From the NCBI GenBank assembly GCA_963556495.2, contig OY747707.1, positions 30,281,371-30,345,370 of the forward strand: a stretch of 64,000 nucleotides of DNA, given 5' to 3'. The position numbers were made by a program, and so were the translations under genes. How positions within the stretch are numbered: the first letter of the stretch is position 1; every line of letters begins with the position of its first letter. The notes under the pieces were generated by a model. That model searched no databases and was not told the origin of the DNA. It saw only the letters and a list, made by a program, of their open reading frames with translations. This DNA is from Valencia hispanica (taxonomy: Eukaryota; Chordata; Actinopteri; Cyprinodontiformes; Valenciidae). Below are positions 1 through 31,243 of the stretch, in pieces.

Positions 1-1180
1 GGGAAGATTACTTCACCTCAGGCAGGGATGATCTGCTAACTGGACAATAACCAAGAATCAGGCTGAAATGTTACTTACTGTATAATGTTGCCCCGAGCAT
101 GTTGCAGCAGTGAAGCATGAGAAGTGTCAAGAGTAGCTTCACAGCACAATGCTCTTGGTTGGATTGTTATGAATGAAATTGTGACACCCCCACAGTACAA
201 ACTATAAACTGCTGGGTTAAAAAAGTTCAACTTGGGTTAAGTTGTTTTCTCAGTACTGAACTAAATATGGGTGTCAAGCCCTGGGTTTTTTCAACATCTA
301 TTTAAACCCAGCTCACTGGTTAAGGTTTTGAATCCTAAAAAAGGGGGTTCAAGGAACTAACACAGACATTAAAGCAACCAAAGAGTTTCATGAAAAAATA
401 ACTCAGTACAGGATTTATTAAGGAAATAACATTAATAGGTATAACTTCTATCCATAGATCTATTCCTGCTGTGTTCCTGCAGGACCTTCTTGCATTAACT
501 TTGGGATAGGGTTTTTGAATACAATTTCACCCCCAGCTTTCTTGGTGCAGGAGCTAATAACTGTGCCACTGTATGGCACCAAGGTACACCAAGATGTTGC
601 AAAAGTATCGGTTTCAAAGCCGCTAACAATTTTACATCATACTCTTACAGAGCTTTTTTTTACGTGTCCTGTTTGGCAGTGTGGAGCTCAGAATTGGTGT
701 CTGAGTACCAAGTAGAAGCCCAACAGATTTACTTTCACAAGCAGAGCACTACAGCTTTTGCTATAGTACTCTACTTGATATATATGTGTGAAAAATCTTT
801 ATTATGAATTGCTGGGGGTTTTATTTCCTGATGTTATGGACACGGAGACGGAAAATAAAGGGGAAGAAAGAAAGAAGATGAAGAAGCGAGGTAGGAAACA
901 AAAAGTCAAGAGAGAGGGTGAGTTGAAAACAGAAGAGAGGAAGGCGAACAAAGAAAAGACAGGACAAAACAAACCAAACATTGTGGACTAAGAACTACAC
1001 AACCACATCACACAAAAATGGATGTAAAAATACAACAACAATGTCACTGAAAAGCTCATAGTACCGATTAATCAAGATCTAGTAATGATAACCTCAGCCC
1101 AAAAATATATCTGTAAACACCGGAGACCCCACACCTATGTGTGTGTGTGTGAGCATGCTGGTGCATATAAGGTTTCTCCA
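1..1180. other. Intergenic DNA with no gene seen
   Basis: AT-rich sequence with short reading frames only and no splice-linked exons. A TTAAAGCAACCAAAGAG motif near 369 resembles the terminus of the TTAA-target transposon at 11939-13463, but no matching right end was identified. A short GT run occurs near 1138-1151. Confidence 0.6.
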
Positions 1181-1185
1181 TACGA

Positions 1186-2330
1186 GTGTTCATTAGCTGG
1201 TGTCAGCAGCCATCAATCTGTCTCCCAGGAATCGATGCAGACATGAAGGAGATCATCCCAACATCCCAGCGCCCCACCCCTGCCCCACGTCGGGGCACCC
1301 CGCCGATAGCCGCAGCGGACGGACGGCATCCCCAGGCCAAGCTCAGCCAGCACCTGGACACCAAGTTGTACCAGCTCCCGAATCCTGATCCCGTGCAATG
1401 CAGAGCACTGAGACCAGGCATCCAACAAAGGCCAGGGCCAGTCCAACCCGCCAATGAGCCGACCACACATGATGCGCACAGAACAGGTGATCGAACGAGC
1501 AGAGACGCTGGATCCGTATCCCGCCGCGCCACCGAACAGGCACCACCCAACAATCCCAAACCTGGCACCCCCGACAGAGGAGTCCCAACCAACAAAAGGG
1601 AGACATCAGGCCAGCGCATCGGCCGACCGACACACCGGTCCACCCAGGCCTGGTCAGGCACGCACCAGGTCCGAACCAGATTGACCACCGACACACCAGC
1701 GGGCAGGGGCATCAGTCACTGGCAGGAAGTGATGGAGGGGAAATAGGCCCCCCATTAGATCTAAGGCCTGAGGTGCGCCAGGCGAGAGAGCAGCCCAAGA
1801 CCCAACCTGACAGGTAGACAAAGACATACAGACACAGTCATACGTTCCCTCCCTCTTAAACACATACACTTTCACCGACCCAAAAAATTATGCTGTACCC
1901 TCATGCACACACGCCATACACACTCTATGCTCCCAGGTCCAGGTACCGATGCCCCAGTAGAGCAACTAGTCCCTGGACCCAGGAGATGGACTCCCTACCT
2001 TCTAGGATGGAGACAACCAGACCGCCAAGGACCCCATAGTGGCGAAGCTGCCCACCATACTAGGTCCCCGACCAGACCACTTGTTCCTCCTCCGAACCCC
2101 AACCCCTGATGGCCCATTTTGAACAGCCTATTTATGCCATTTTGATGCCCCAGTAGAGCAACCAGCCCCTGGACCCAGGAGATGGACTCCCTACCTTCTA
2201 GGATGGAGACAACCAGACCGCCAAGGGCCCCATAGTGGCAAAGCTGCCCACCACACTAGGTCCCCGACCAGACCACTCGTTCCTCCTCCGAACCCCAACC
2301 CTTCATGGCCCATTTTGAACAGGGCTGTGA
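1186..2330. repeat. C-rich repetitive block
   Basis: About 1.1 kb is strikingly C-rich on the + strand and unlike the AT-rich flanks. It gives long open frames on both strands (about 186 codons forward, 169 reverse), as expected when few T/A-rich stop codons occur. The conceptual proteins are rich in Pro, Arg, Thr and Gln with no recognisable domain. It includes the two-copy tandem repeat at 1948-2322. I read it as a dispersed repeat rather than a gene; the family was not identified. Confidence 0.5.
1948..2322. repeat. Two-copy tandem duplication, period 196 bp
   Basis: Two near-identical copies of about 179 bp (1948-2126 and 2144-2322) both begin GATGCCCCAGTAGAGCAAC and both end CCCATTTTGAACAG. 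They are separated by 17 bp. Only a few substitutions distinguish them, so the duplication looks recent. Confidence 0.85.
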
Positions 2331-2607
2331 AAAGATTTACAAAGCTTTGTTAATGAGTGGCCAAAGAGTATGTTAGGGCTTTCTCCAGCTGTATGGAACA
2401 TAGAGTAATGTGCCTTTCACCCCCCCTGCTGCTGCAAATTGCTGTTCAGCTGGCTGAAATAAGACCTCCAAAATTTTCTCTTACTTAGAAGGAAAAAAAT
2501 GTAGTCTTTAAGGAATATTTATTTTAGCAAAAGACAAGACATAGTCACACCATGGAAACTAAAGGCATGTCATCCATCACTCTACAGTTGGAAAGCTATA
2601 ACTACTG

Positions 2608-3717
2608 TGGCGTCTCTGCATTTAGGGCCGGTGGGGCCCAGTCCGACCAGATGTCGCTGTGGAGCTCTATGCACGGCATGCTTAAATTAATGAGTAGAAC
2701 AGGGTCATTCTTTACAGAGTAATACTATATAAAGATTGATTCTGTTACCAAGAAGATTCTGTTGTAAACTTTTGTGTATAACTATCTAAGTCTTTGCCAG
2801 AATACTGACATGCTCAGTGGGCTAAATCCTCTTGAAGCAGCGATTGGGGCTGGCCCCTTAACAATTGTTTAAATGATGAACCTCTGAAATCACTGTGTGC
2901 ATGCGCAACGTGCGCTCAGTAGACAGCCGAGGGGCACAAATGCCACACCTCCAAAATGAGACTGCCAACTTCCTCAATAGAGAAAGGCAGCAATGTACCA
3001 TCTGGCGTGAAGTCAGCCGGAAATTTAATAGAAGAGGAAGAGATCCCGCTATCAAACCACAGCAGGAAGTGATGCGCGCTGTTTTGCCAAATTCGAAAGT
3101 TGGTTGTGCTGCATAACTCATATTAAAATATCAGAGTAGCACAAGTCACGTTTACGTTCTATTGGATAGAAGTGTGCAGCCATCTAATATCCTTGCTAGC
3201 TACAAAGGCAAAAAAGAAGAAGAAAGAAGTACATTTTTTTGGTTAAGTCTAAATTTAGCACATTGCCTCTTGAACGAAAATTAGGGATTAAGCATTTGGG
3301 ACGTCACCAGCCAGTGGAGTTTAACATCGTTCAAGGACTTTAAGAGATTATTATAGATTTAAAGGGGATTATTTGAAAGATTATACAGTTATTGAATAAT
3401 TGGCCCAGATGAAAGATCTGCATTTGTTTCTAGAAGAACACTGGTAGATGACCCTTTATTTGTAATTTCATGTTGGCTATAAAAAAGGTTTCATTCTTCA
3501 ATTACATTTACATAAAATGTCGTTTGTAGTGTGTAGATGTGTGCTATTTTTTTGTGGTTCATTTAATATTGAATCAATATTAAATTAATCACAAAGAATA
3601 GCAATCAACATTATTGATCAAAGTCCAATTGTATGCATATGTATGAATAATTAGTTCCTCCTATTAGGTGTTGAGTTGCTGTGCCCCACCTAACTTATCA
3701 TGCCAGAGACGCCGCAG
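2608..3717. repeat. Possible non-autonomous DNA transposon
   Basis: The left end reads CTGTGGCGTCTCTGCAT. The right end reads ATGCCAGAGACGCCGCAG, which is its near-perfect inverse. About 1.1 kb lies between. No target-site duplication or coding frame was recognised, so the pair could be coincidental. Confidence 0.35.
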
Positions 3718-5661
3718 CATAAGTGGCGTGCCGATTAAGCAGCCAACTGCAGGATTACTACCTGAGCAGATAACATAAATAATGAAACATCAGTTTGGTA
3801 TACTGTATAAATGAAAAAAAAAATATTCTGCTAATTAAACACTTAAAAAACACTCAAGTTAGTTGATGTTTCTTCAAAATATTTGCCTCTGTTTATGACA
3901 TGTACATGGCTCTTTGATTATCTGAATGACAGCAGGACAGAGGCCCATGCCCTGCATGGGAGTGAAGGTTTGATAGTGAAGACACTGAGGAACTTGTAGA
4001 GCCTGAGTTTAACAACTAGGAACCAGTGGGAGAGCAAAAGTAGAATGAAACCAGGGAGATTAAGTAGTGAGGAGGCGTGATAAGAGACAGGGAAACCAGG
4101 TGAGTACAGTCAACAGAATGCAGAGCAGCTGAGGAGGAGAATACAGGGAACTCAGGGAAGGATGACTAATAGGCACAGGAGAAGCTGAATGGAAACACAA
4201 AGGACTAATACTGACATAAAAGTCTAAACCAAAATGCACTGAGAACAGAGCACAAGAAGGAACTATGAAACTTAAGACAAAGGAATGACAGATAGACCTT
4301 GATGAAAATAATAAACCAACTAAAATACAGACACAAAATGGAACAAAAAAAAACGTCAAGAAAACATAATCATATGTGATGAGATAACAATATTATTTGT
4401 GTAACATTCAATGTGTTTTATTATTTTGATTTTTTGTTTTACAATCTTTTGTTAATACTGTAAAACCATGCGGCTTTTTCTGAACGTTATAATATTGAGA
4501 AGTTTCATACTGGCCCCTGCCCCAAGGGAGCAAGGCTAACAGTTGCTACCAAGCTGAAAGATTTTTATTTTTGAAGAATGATAAGAGTCTGTGTTTGGTC
4601 TAAACTAGAATTTGGTTTAAAGAAATAATCAACCAGTTATTGTGTGTGTAAGTTTAGCTGCTACCTCCACAGCACATAAGTGTTTGTGTGGAATGACTCA
4701 TTCATGCCTGTGGTCCAAGAAGCCTCTAAAACCCACTCATATTCTGAAAACTGTCAGCTCTTCCACTCAACCTCTGTATCAATACATCAGGCTTGCATGC
4801 ATATAAAATAGAACTAAAATTACCGAATCTCTGTGATGGTAGCCTACTAAACCTGAGCTCCTCCAGCCTGAGGCTTCTGCATATTTCCTGTTGTCTGCAT
4901 CAGTGACAGTCAGTCGGCTCTCCTCCGTCTCACTCTGGGAGGCCAACCTTTTAGCATTTCCAGAGATGTGCCTTGGAAATCTGTTTCCAGGGCAACTGGA
5001 GTAGCAAATACTCTCAGAGCGCCTTCTCACTGGTGTGTTCTTTGTTTATACCATATATATCTGTGAGGATGCCTTGCATTGTGGGCCAAAAGTGTCACAC
5101 TCTAAGACATATAATCTGACAAATACATATTTGGTATGTGATGGATTAATTAAAACCATTATAAATACATTAAATAATTTTAGAAAGTGCCAGTCTTTAT
5201 ATGAATGTGTCAGTAACTTATGAAATCCACCGTTAAACTGTTACATTTGTAAAACATTCATTAAAATGAATGAATGAATACACTTTATGTCAAAATCATT
5301 TATTCTTTTTCAGCATTTGGTTAAAAAAGGAAGTTTAATGTATGACAGTCAATCATGAAATAATTCAAAGAGCCAGCATGGAGTGTCAAATAGACTCTAG
5401 TATCACTGCCTATACCTTTAAACAAGTCAGCTTGTCTATAACCAGGTTATAAAAGGACACATAAAATAAATTTACAATGTATCACAAAACTGGATTATGA
5501 AATAATGAAACATATATGGAAACAATAACATTACCTGACAACAGTACATTTTTAATCAATTATTTCCATGTTTAAGTATTTAATCTAGGTTTTTAAATAT
5601 ATTAGTTACATTTTATATTTACATTCCTCTATTAAAAAACATTTAATTAATAATATCTTTG

Positions 5662-5741
5662 TTTATTTATTTAATGTATGTTTGCTAAAAAAAATTACAT
5701 TTTTATTTATTTAATATATGTTTGCTAAAAAAAATTACATT
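5662..5741. repeat. 40-bp tandem duplication
   Basis: Two consecutive 40-bp units share the core ATGTTTGCTAAAAAAAATT; a single G/A difference is visible. Simple replication-slippage-type repeat in AT-rich DNA. Confidence 0.8.
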
Positions 5742-5929
5742 TTCTTGTATATAGTGTTAAGCCAGAACTATTCATAACCCAGAAAGAAATTGATTTTAAA
5801 GTTATTTCCCTTTATTCAAGAAATTTGTTTCTAACGTGAAATGATAAAAGAGGATCCCAAACAATAAAAAGGCTATGTACACTGGGTAGTTTGTATTTAG
5901 TTACTTAACTTAAAAATATATATTTCTCT

Positions 5930-7480
5930 GCTTTTATTTTAAATGTAATGGCATCACAGCATTTAAACTCTTTTTATACGGTAATTGCCAAGCAGCGTTA
6001 TAAATGTTCCCACTGTTATTTTGATAATTTGGGTTGATGATCAGCTCCAAGTCCTTGAGATTGGCAGACCTCCTTGACATTACCGTAGTCCTTAGCTGCC
6101 TCCACAAATTATCAATCAGATTGAAGTGGGAACTCCAGCTGAGCCACTCCAAAATGTTATTATTACTTCTCCTCAGAAGTAACATGGTACAATTACAAAA
6201 TGTATTTATTTAAATCTTAGATGTTTTAGATTGTCAAGTAAATTTAATGTTCAAACAAAGAAAATACAACCTGAATAAATACAAATAGATTTTCAATTAT
6301 TCACAATTAAAGGCTATCCAAAACAACCTGGACCAATGTATAAAAGCTTTTGCCCATGTTGATAAATCATGAATTACCTGTAATTGAATAAATCTTTTTA
6401 CTGTATCATTAGCCACACACGCGCCTGATCGCTGCCAGACCAGTTGAATCAAGAAATTATTTAAATGGAACTTATATGTCAACATAAAGTTGACTAGGAG
6501 ATACAAAGAAGCAACGCATCATCTCCCAAACTAAAGAGAGTACAGAACAGATCCAAAATAGAGTAATTAATACCCATCAGTCAGTGTTCATGGTTTAACA
6601 CTGAGAAAGAGACTGGGCAAAAATTGCTCACATTGGGGATTTCAAATACAAAGACTCCTACTGATTAAAAAAAACAGCCTCAAAACGTCTGCCTCATATT
6701 TGCCAAGAAACATTTTGATGATCCCCAAGATTTTTGTGAAAATGTTCTGTGGACTGACAAGACAAAATTTCCAAAACTCATTGAAAGGTGTGTTTCCTGA
6801 AGGAGGACGTCCAGCCATCAGCTCACTACTTTAAACTCAAGCACACTAGGGTTATGCAGCAAGACAATAATTAAAAGAATGCCAGCAAGTTAAACAGAAT
6901 GCTCATGCTTGAAAACCCTCTGAAGTGAATGAATTAAAATGATAGCTCAAAAAACAGTGGGACAACATTTCTCGAGGGCCACCTGTAGCCAGCAAGGTTG
7001 CAGCAAACAGTCATTAGATTAAAACACAACAAAAAAAGCAAAAACTGAAGAAATCTGTAAGCTGGAAATGTTAGTTGTTTACAGTATTGTAAAAAAAAAA
7101 ATAAAAAAAAAATTCAATCTTTTTAAAATGTGACCCTCTGTACATCTTGAGACACACATGTAGCCAGTCCAATTATCCAAAAATTAGAGTAACATATGAG
7201 ACCAGTAAAACAGGTATTTTAACAAACAAACCTTGTGTCATGGCCTAGACAACCATGGGCAAGACTGATAACAATAAGTTACAGACAGCCCTCACAAGGA
7301 CGGTAAGCCACAAAAGATCATACTAAAAAAGGATGGCTCCTCACAAAGGGCTGTACCCAAGCATATTAATAAACAGTTAAATGGAAGGGGAAACGTGTGG
7401 CAGAAAAAAGGTGCACAACCAACAGAAATGACCTCAGCCTTAAGAGCATTGTGAAGCAATGTGCTAAACCACTCCTGAAC
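5930..7480. mobile_element. Decayed Tc1/mariner relics
   Basis: Scattered stretches match what I recall of fish Tc1-like transposases. Examples are the region 6600-6980 (GCCAAGAAACATTTTGATGA near 6700, GTTATGCAGCAAGACAAT near 6850) and a related block near 7260-7500. No intact frame remains and ends could not be fixed. Confidence 0.5.
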
Positions 7481-8339
7481 TAGAGACAATGTCAGAAACG
7501 TCTTATTTGGGCTACAGATGGAAAGGATTTATTTTGTAATCATGGTCTCAGCATCTGGATAAAGAGCAGATATGTGAACAGTCCAAGGTTCTTGAGATCC
7601 AGTGAGAAGCTTTCACACTAGACTGTTACTTAGTCCAACAATCAATCATTGGTATCGTCCACAAGGATGACATTTTGTGGCTGATTGCTGTATCCAAGCA
7701 TATTGAGGGTACATAGTGTACAATAGAAAATAATATGACATACTTTTCAGTAGGCCAACATTGGAATTAATCTGTATACCCCGAGTTCTACTTGTTGGAC
7801 TTACTGAAATAATGTTACTTTGCAATGATTTTCTAATTTAATGAGATGCACCTCTATTAATGTCAGGGCTTGGAGTATGGATGGTAGAGGGAGTGGGCCC
7901 TCAGCTGAAATTCTGTGTAGCCTTATGAAATCTTGGACGGTCTCTGCACACTTGAATAAGGGAGTGGAAAAGTGCACGGTCTGTAGAAGACACAGTCAAG
8001 AATGGAGTAAGAGAAGCTGGTCAATCTTAAATCACCATTCAATCTAAGATGCGCCTTTGAAATATAAGGATTGTAAGTGTAATCGATAAAGCCCCGATCA
8101 CTATCAACAGAAATTCTTGTTCTTACTTAGACCTGAAAACGCGAAATATTCCCCCAGAAAGACACTCACTCCAAATACGCGCGGTCGCGCGTACTGGGAG
8201 TTTCCTTTTCAAAGCAATCACATGAAGGGGGGAGAAATCCGGCTTTTAAAACTGCAAGCGTCAATCACAATGAAAAACACACTGGAGGCAATTTTTCTAC
8301 ATATTCCTGGTGATCACCTCGCTCTTTATTAGATTTATT

Positions 8340-8893
8340 TAAACTCAACTCACGTTCAGCACTTTTAAATGCCTTGCGCCTGCGCGTAAAGAACCCGGGA
8401 GCTGTCCAAGTGCTGAACTGAAGGAAGAAAAAGAAGAAAAGGCGTTCCTCTCTCATTCCTTGACAGCCCCTCTCACCTGAACACGGTTTCACTTCATAGA
8501 TACCAGCAAGCCTGGAGCAGATCGAAGATTTTGGGATCTCAAACAAACCGCCCGAAAAGGAGCTGCAAGTCGACACCGCTTGGAGTTAACATCATTTCCA
8601 CGGGGGGTTTTTTTATGTTTTGTTTTGTATTTATTTTTCATTTGATTTTCCCCAATGACTGATGTTTCTCCACACCTTCGCTTCGAGCAGTCTGCCTTTG
8701 TGAAATTGGGTTTTTGTGAAACTGAACTATGATCTTTGGCTACGTTGTGGAATGTCTCCCGCGTTTCTGCGTGACCCGAGACAGCCCAAACGCCAACGAC
8801 TTGGTCAGGAGGAGAACGCCGCTGTTCCCGTCTGGATTATGTGTTTGACTGATGTCAACCATATGGAAGAAATAGAATAGAAAAGTGAAGCAC
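8340..8893 (+). promoter_or_regulatory. glra2: Probable glra2 promoter / 5' leader
   Basis: The 550 bp before the start codon is richer in CpG than its surroundings and carries the RE1-like site. No TATA box stands out, so the transcription start is not assigned. A 13-codon upstream ORF (ATG 8839, stop 8878-8880) ends 13 bases before the main ATG. An in-frame TAG at 8873-8875 shows that the main frame does not extend further 5'. Confidence 0.4.
8398..8417 (-). promoter_or_regulatory. RE1/NRSE-like (REST) element, short spacer
   Basis: On the - strand the sequence reads TTCAGCAC, two bases, then GGACAGCTCC. These are both half-sites of the REST/NRSF element, with one base fewer between them than the canonical 21-bp site. 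It lies about 480 bp upstream of the glra2 start codon. REST represses neuronal channel genes outside neurons, so the place is plausible. The shortened spacer makes binding uncertain. Confidence 0.35.
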
Positions 8894-26948
<18,055 letters not shown>

Positions 26949-28042
26949 TGACTTAACCCTCAGCTGATAATGTTGTATTTTCCATTTCTCAAATTGAGAA
27001 ATGCATTGAAAACTGTGTGCTGAGACGCACCGTGGCGACAATGGTGGTGTTTTTTCAGGGATAATGTACAATGTTCATGCATTATGAAGATAAAATGCTC
27101 ATGTATCTGGTAATGTGACGGTTCTTGAGAAAAAGATGCTTTGTTTGTTCTTGTACTGCTGCATAGTATCTGATGAAGACTTAGTAAGTCGCTGGAGAAG
27201 ACGGACCAAATCTTCCTTGAATCAACTTGCCCTAGCATCTCTACAACCAAGGGAACATTCCATGGATTTGTGACTGTAGCTAGCTTAGATCCTTTTCGAT
27301 GCAAAATTTCTTATCATGGATGTTCAAACTGTTTTATAGTGTACTATTGTTTTGACACCTCTTCCTCTCTATCCAAAATAAGTTCTAATCAAGCAGATCA
27401 TGTATACATGTATTAAATATTAAGGAGCTGCACATGTCTCAGGTATGGATGTAAAGGAAGGAGATGGATATCTTGGGTAGGGGTCTGGAGATTTTTATGA
27501 AATACCTGAAGCCTTAGATATTAGATTTGGTTTGGATGAAGTGGTACGCTCTTGTATTTTTTCACGCTTCTATCTAATAAGTATTCATGGGGTTAACTGA
27601 TGTCACAAAAAGTTGTGAGTTTTGTTCACGTGTTTTTAATTTCTGCCTTCCATTTTTTCACAGGCTGATCTTTAAACAAATGTATAACTGGGCCAACAAA
27701 CTCTGATTGTACATTATTCTGTGTTGTCATATGCATATTTATTTATACCCCCAGGTAATTACTCCAGGTATATTTGGTACTCTGTTTTGTAGATTTAGTT
27801 AAATGAAATATTTATTGTAATAACTAAAAGGTTATGTTTATAAAATTATATCTTTATGTAAACATATTCAGCTTCCATTGCAGACTATTTTCCTTCACTT
27901 TGAGTATTTGTGGATCCAATCAGCAGTGAAGGACAGATCTACATTCAACATTAATAGTACAGAGCAGCTAATGGCAATTGCACTCCTTTTCTTAAATACT
28001 ATTCATGAAGAAAGATTATTTACTGGCCTGTAAATCAATAAA
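26949..28042 (+). other. glra2: Probable glra2 3' UTR with poly(A) signal
   Basis: AATAAA at 28037-28042 is the first good polyadenylation signal in a plausible place (about 1.1 kb after the stop); a second lies at 28161-28166. The 3' end itself is inferred. Confidence 0.45.
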
Positions 28043-30487
28043 ATTGACAGTGCACCATATTTACTTTACCCTCTCCTGAAATCTATATGGAAGTAAAGCA
28101 AAAAACGAACCCTGTATCGAGGTAAAAAGAGATGGATGTGCAAGCACACATTAACTGACAAATAAATGATAACTTAAAGGACTAGTTCTGAATTTTTAAT
28201 ATGAGGTTCTGTTAAATGGATATCAATACTTTTTAACTTACCTGCAATACATTACTGTCGTTGCACCCTCAGATAAGATCAGATGCTTCATTGTTAATTA
28301 AACCTACATAAAATGGAGAATACTCTAAAGCCAATAGCAAGAAAAGATCAAACAAAAATATCCTAAAATACACAAAGTACATGTCTGAAGTATAAAGAAA
28401 TACTTAAAAGATAGCCCACCTCTGTGTAATTTCAAATCTTTACCAGTTGGTACTATCATTTCATACCCATTCTACAAACATTTTGCACCTGTAAACAAAT
28501 ACTCTTCTATCCAAGTGCACACTGCCATAGATAAGCATTTTCATTAATAGAGATTAATTGACATAAAATCACTCAATTTAGTTGTGTGTTACAACCTGAC
28601 AACTTCTATAACACTTTATTTCTGTTGATTTTAGTTATAATACCAGTTTAAACAGGTTGACTCTAATGAAATTTTACATTTTAGCACCCCTGCTCAAACC
28701 AGGATAACTGAGTCACCTCCTGCTGGTACATGTTATTTATCAGAGAGACATAACCATGCTTCCTTACAATAGACTACGACTAGAATATATCAAATAAAAT
28801 TACTTTGAAACATCAGTTGTCGAAGTAGCTGCAGATATTAAACACCTTTGAAGTAAAAATATATGTTTTATCAAATTAATGTTTGGTCAGAGGTGCAAGG
28901 TATCAAATCACATCAAGGAGTATGGGAAAAGCTCTCTTCTCTTCTCCTCTCTAAGCCAATAAGTCAGAGTGATGACATGAGCCGTGGATCATTGGGTGGC
29001 CTGGGGTGACAAAGATATGATCTGACAGGGTATCCAAACAATGTGTGACGATAATGGACCTCACACTGTAGTTCAAAGATTCTGTCACTTTGAGTTTGAC
29101 TACTGGCTGACTGGCAAATCGAGTTGAGGAAACAATGTAGAAGAAATACCCTCAATGATTCATATTAGCCGCATCATGTGTGAAATGGTGTTTGTTTCAA
29201 CTGAGGGATGTGAAATAGTGCGACTGAGACTCAGAAATGAGGTGAATTACTAACAGCAGAGTAAAAATGCATCATACTTTGCTAGATACAACTTCAAAAC
29301 AAAATAAGATAAGGATTTAGTGATAAAAAAGAAATATAGAAAATGTGTTCTAAAAGGTATTTATTCATTTTGTTAGTTACAGTACCTTGCAAAAGTATTC
29401 ACACCTATTAAACTGAAACCCTTTTTGTCTCATCGCAACCATGAGTTTTAATTTAATAATTTTGGGATTTATGTGGTAGACCATCTAAAGTTAAATAAAC
29501 TGGGTGCCAAATGATGCCTGGTTTTCATCTTTTTTTACAGATAAAAATATGAAAAGTTTGGTGTGCATTTGTTTTCAGCCCTCCCAAGTTAATACTTTGT
29601 AGAACCCGTTTTTACTGCAGTTACACCTGTAAAAGTTTTAGGGTATGTCTCCAAGAACTTTGCAGTATTAGACTCTAGAACCTTTACTCATTCTTCTTTA
29701 CAAAGTAGCCAAAGCTAACTCAGATTGGATAAAGAGCAATGTGAGCAGCAATTAACAAGTCTTTTAACAGAATATAAGTTGGATTTAGGTCAGGACTTGG
29801 ACTAGACCATTCTAGCACATGAATATGCTTTGATCTAAATCATTCAATTGTGGCTTTATGTTTAGGGTCATTGTTGTACTGCAAGGTGAAACTCCATTCA
29901 AATCTCAATTGTTTTACTGCTTCTAAACATTTTCATTCAGGATTGAGCCGTATTTAACTTTATCCATCTTACCATCGACTCTAACCCAGGGTCCTGTCCC
30001 TTGCAAAGAAAACCATCCCCACAGCATGGTGCTGGTACAACAGTATTATGTTTCACTATTGGGATGGTGTGTTCAAAGTAATGTACACTGTAAGTTTTCT
30101 GCCACGCATAGAGATTTTTTGTTTTCTTTAAGATGTTTGCCGCGGACGTTGCCTGTGGCAACAGCAAATAGGATTTTTTATGGCTTTATTTCAACAGTAG
30201 GATTGCACAGATAACTGTTGTCCTATTGACAGAATCTCCCACTGTGAACAATACTGAGATTAAATCACACACAAGTGAACTCAATTTACTAATTAGGTGA
30301 CTTATACAGGCAGGTGGTTTAACTGGGTTTCATTTAGAGGTATAAAAGAATAATACTGAAAACAAATGCATGCTATACTTTCAGATTTTTATTTGTAAAA
30401 AAAAAAGAATTGAAAACATCAACTGCCCTCCAGTTCACAATTACACATCACGTTTAGTTGGTCTATCGCATGAAATCCATTAATTCA

Positions 30488-30930
30488 ATTTAGTTTATTT
30501 ATATAGCGCCAATTCACAGCACAAGTCATCTGAAGGCACTTTACAAGTCATTTCAATTCAATCATACATACATTAAAATCAGTTTAAAAGTTTTCTAAGG
30601 AAACTGCAGCAGACTGCATCGAGTCATTGACTTTCAGCATTCACTCCTCCTGGATAAAAGTATAGCGACAGTACACAGTTGCCTGTGTTGTGTTGTTGAC
30701 TTCACAGCAATCCCTCCTTCTGAGCAAGCATGTAGCGACAGTGGAGAGGAAAAACTCCCCTTCCTTCCTTTAACAGGAAGAAATCTCCAGCAGAACCTGG
30801 CTCAGTACGAGCCATCTGCTCAGTACGAGCCATCTGCCACGACTGACTGGGGGTTCAAGAAGACAGAGCAGAGACACAAAAAGAACAGAAGAACTAATGC
30901 AAGAGTATTGTTTGAGAAAGTAAAAAGTTG
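30488..30930 (+). repeat. Dispersed repeat, copy 1
   Basis: Begins TTTATTTATATAGCGCCAAT and includes TAGCGACAGTGGAGAGGAAA and CAGCAGAACCTGGCTCAGT. It contains a short internal duplication (CAGTACGAGCCATCTG, twice). The same family recurs at 31244-31690. It is a common teleost repeat whose class I cannot assign. Confidence 0.7.
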
Positions 30931-31019
30931 AAAACAGGAGAGGGAGAACGTTCAGTTACTGGGAGCATCATCCCAGCTGATGCCCCCTCTAACAAGGCAT
31001 TACATCTGTGCAGAATCCA

Positions 31020-31243
31020 TTCATCCATCCATTGTTTATACCCACTTATCTTTGCCGGGTCATGGGAGAGTTGGTGTCTTTCTCGTGCAGACATTTGGCA
31101 AGAAGGGGGGTTCACCCTGGGAAGGTTGCCAGTCCATCACAGGGCAACAAAGAGACATTCAGTCAGATGTACATTCCAATCTAAGGGCAATCTAGACAGA
31201 CCAATTCACCAAACTGTCATCGTTTTGGACTATGAGAAGAAGT
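31020..31243 (+). mobile_element. L2-type LINE 3' end fragment
   Basis: Sequence including TTGCCAGTCCATCACAGGGC and CCAATTCACCAAACTGTC is typical of truncated L2/CR1-like tails in fish, as recalled. It lies between the two copies of the TATAGCG repeat. Confidence 0.55.

Larger units (their letters stand above)
2331..8340. other. Intergenic DNA, transposon relics, no gene seen
   Basis: Six kilobases upstream of glra2 with no supportable exon. It holds an inverted-repeat-bounded stretch (2608-3717), a purine-rich tract (about 3900-4350), a 40-bp tandem duplication (5662-5741) and decayed Tc1-like sequence (about 5930-7480). Confidence 0.6.

Noticed and set aside
1186..1746. 186-codon forward frame as a protein gene
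   Set aside because: It lies in a C-rich repeat with equally long frames on the other strand, begins without a clear ATG, and shows no domain or splice context.
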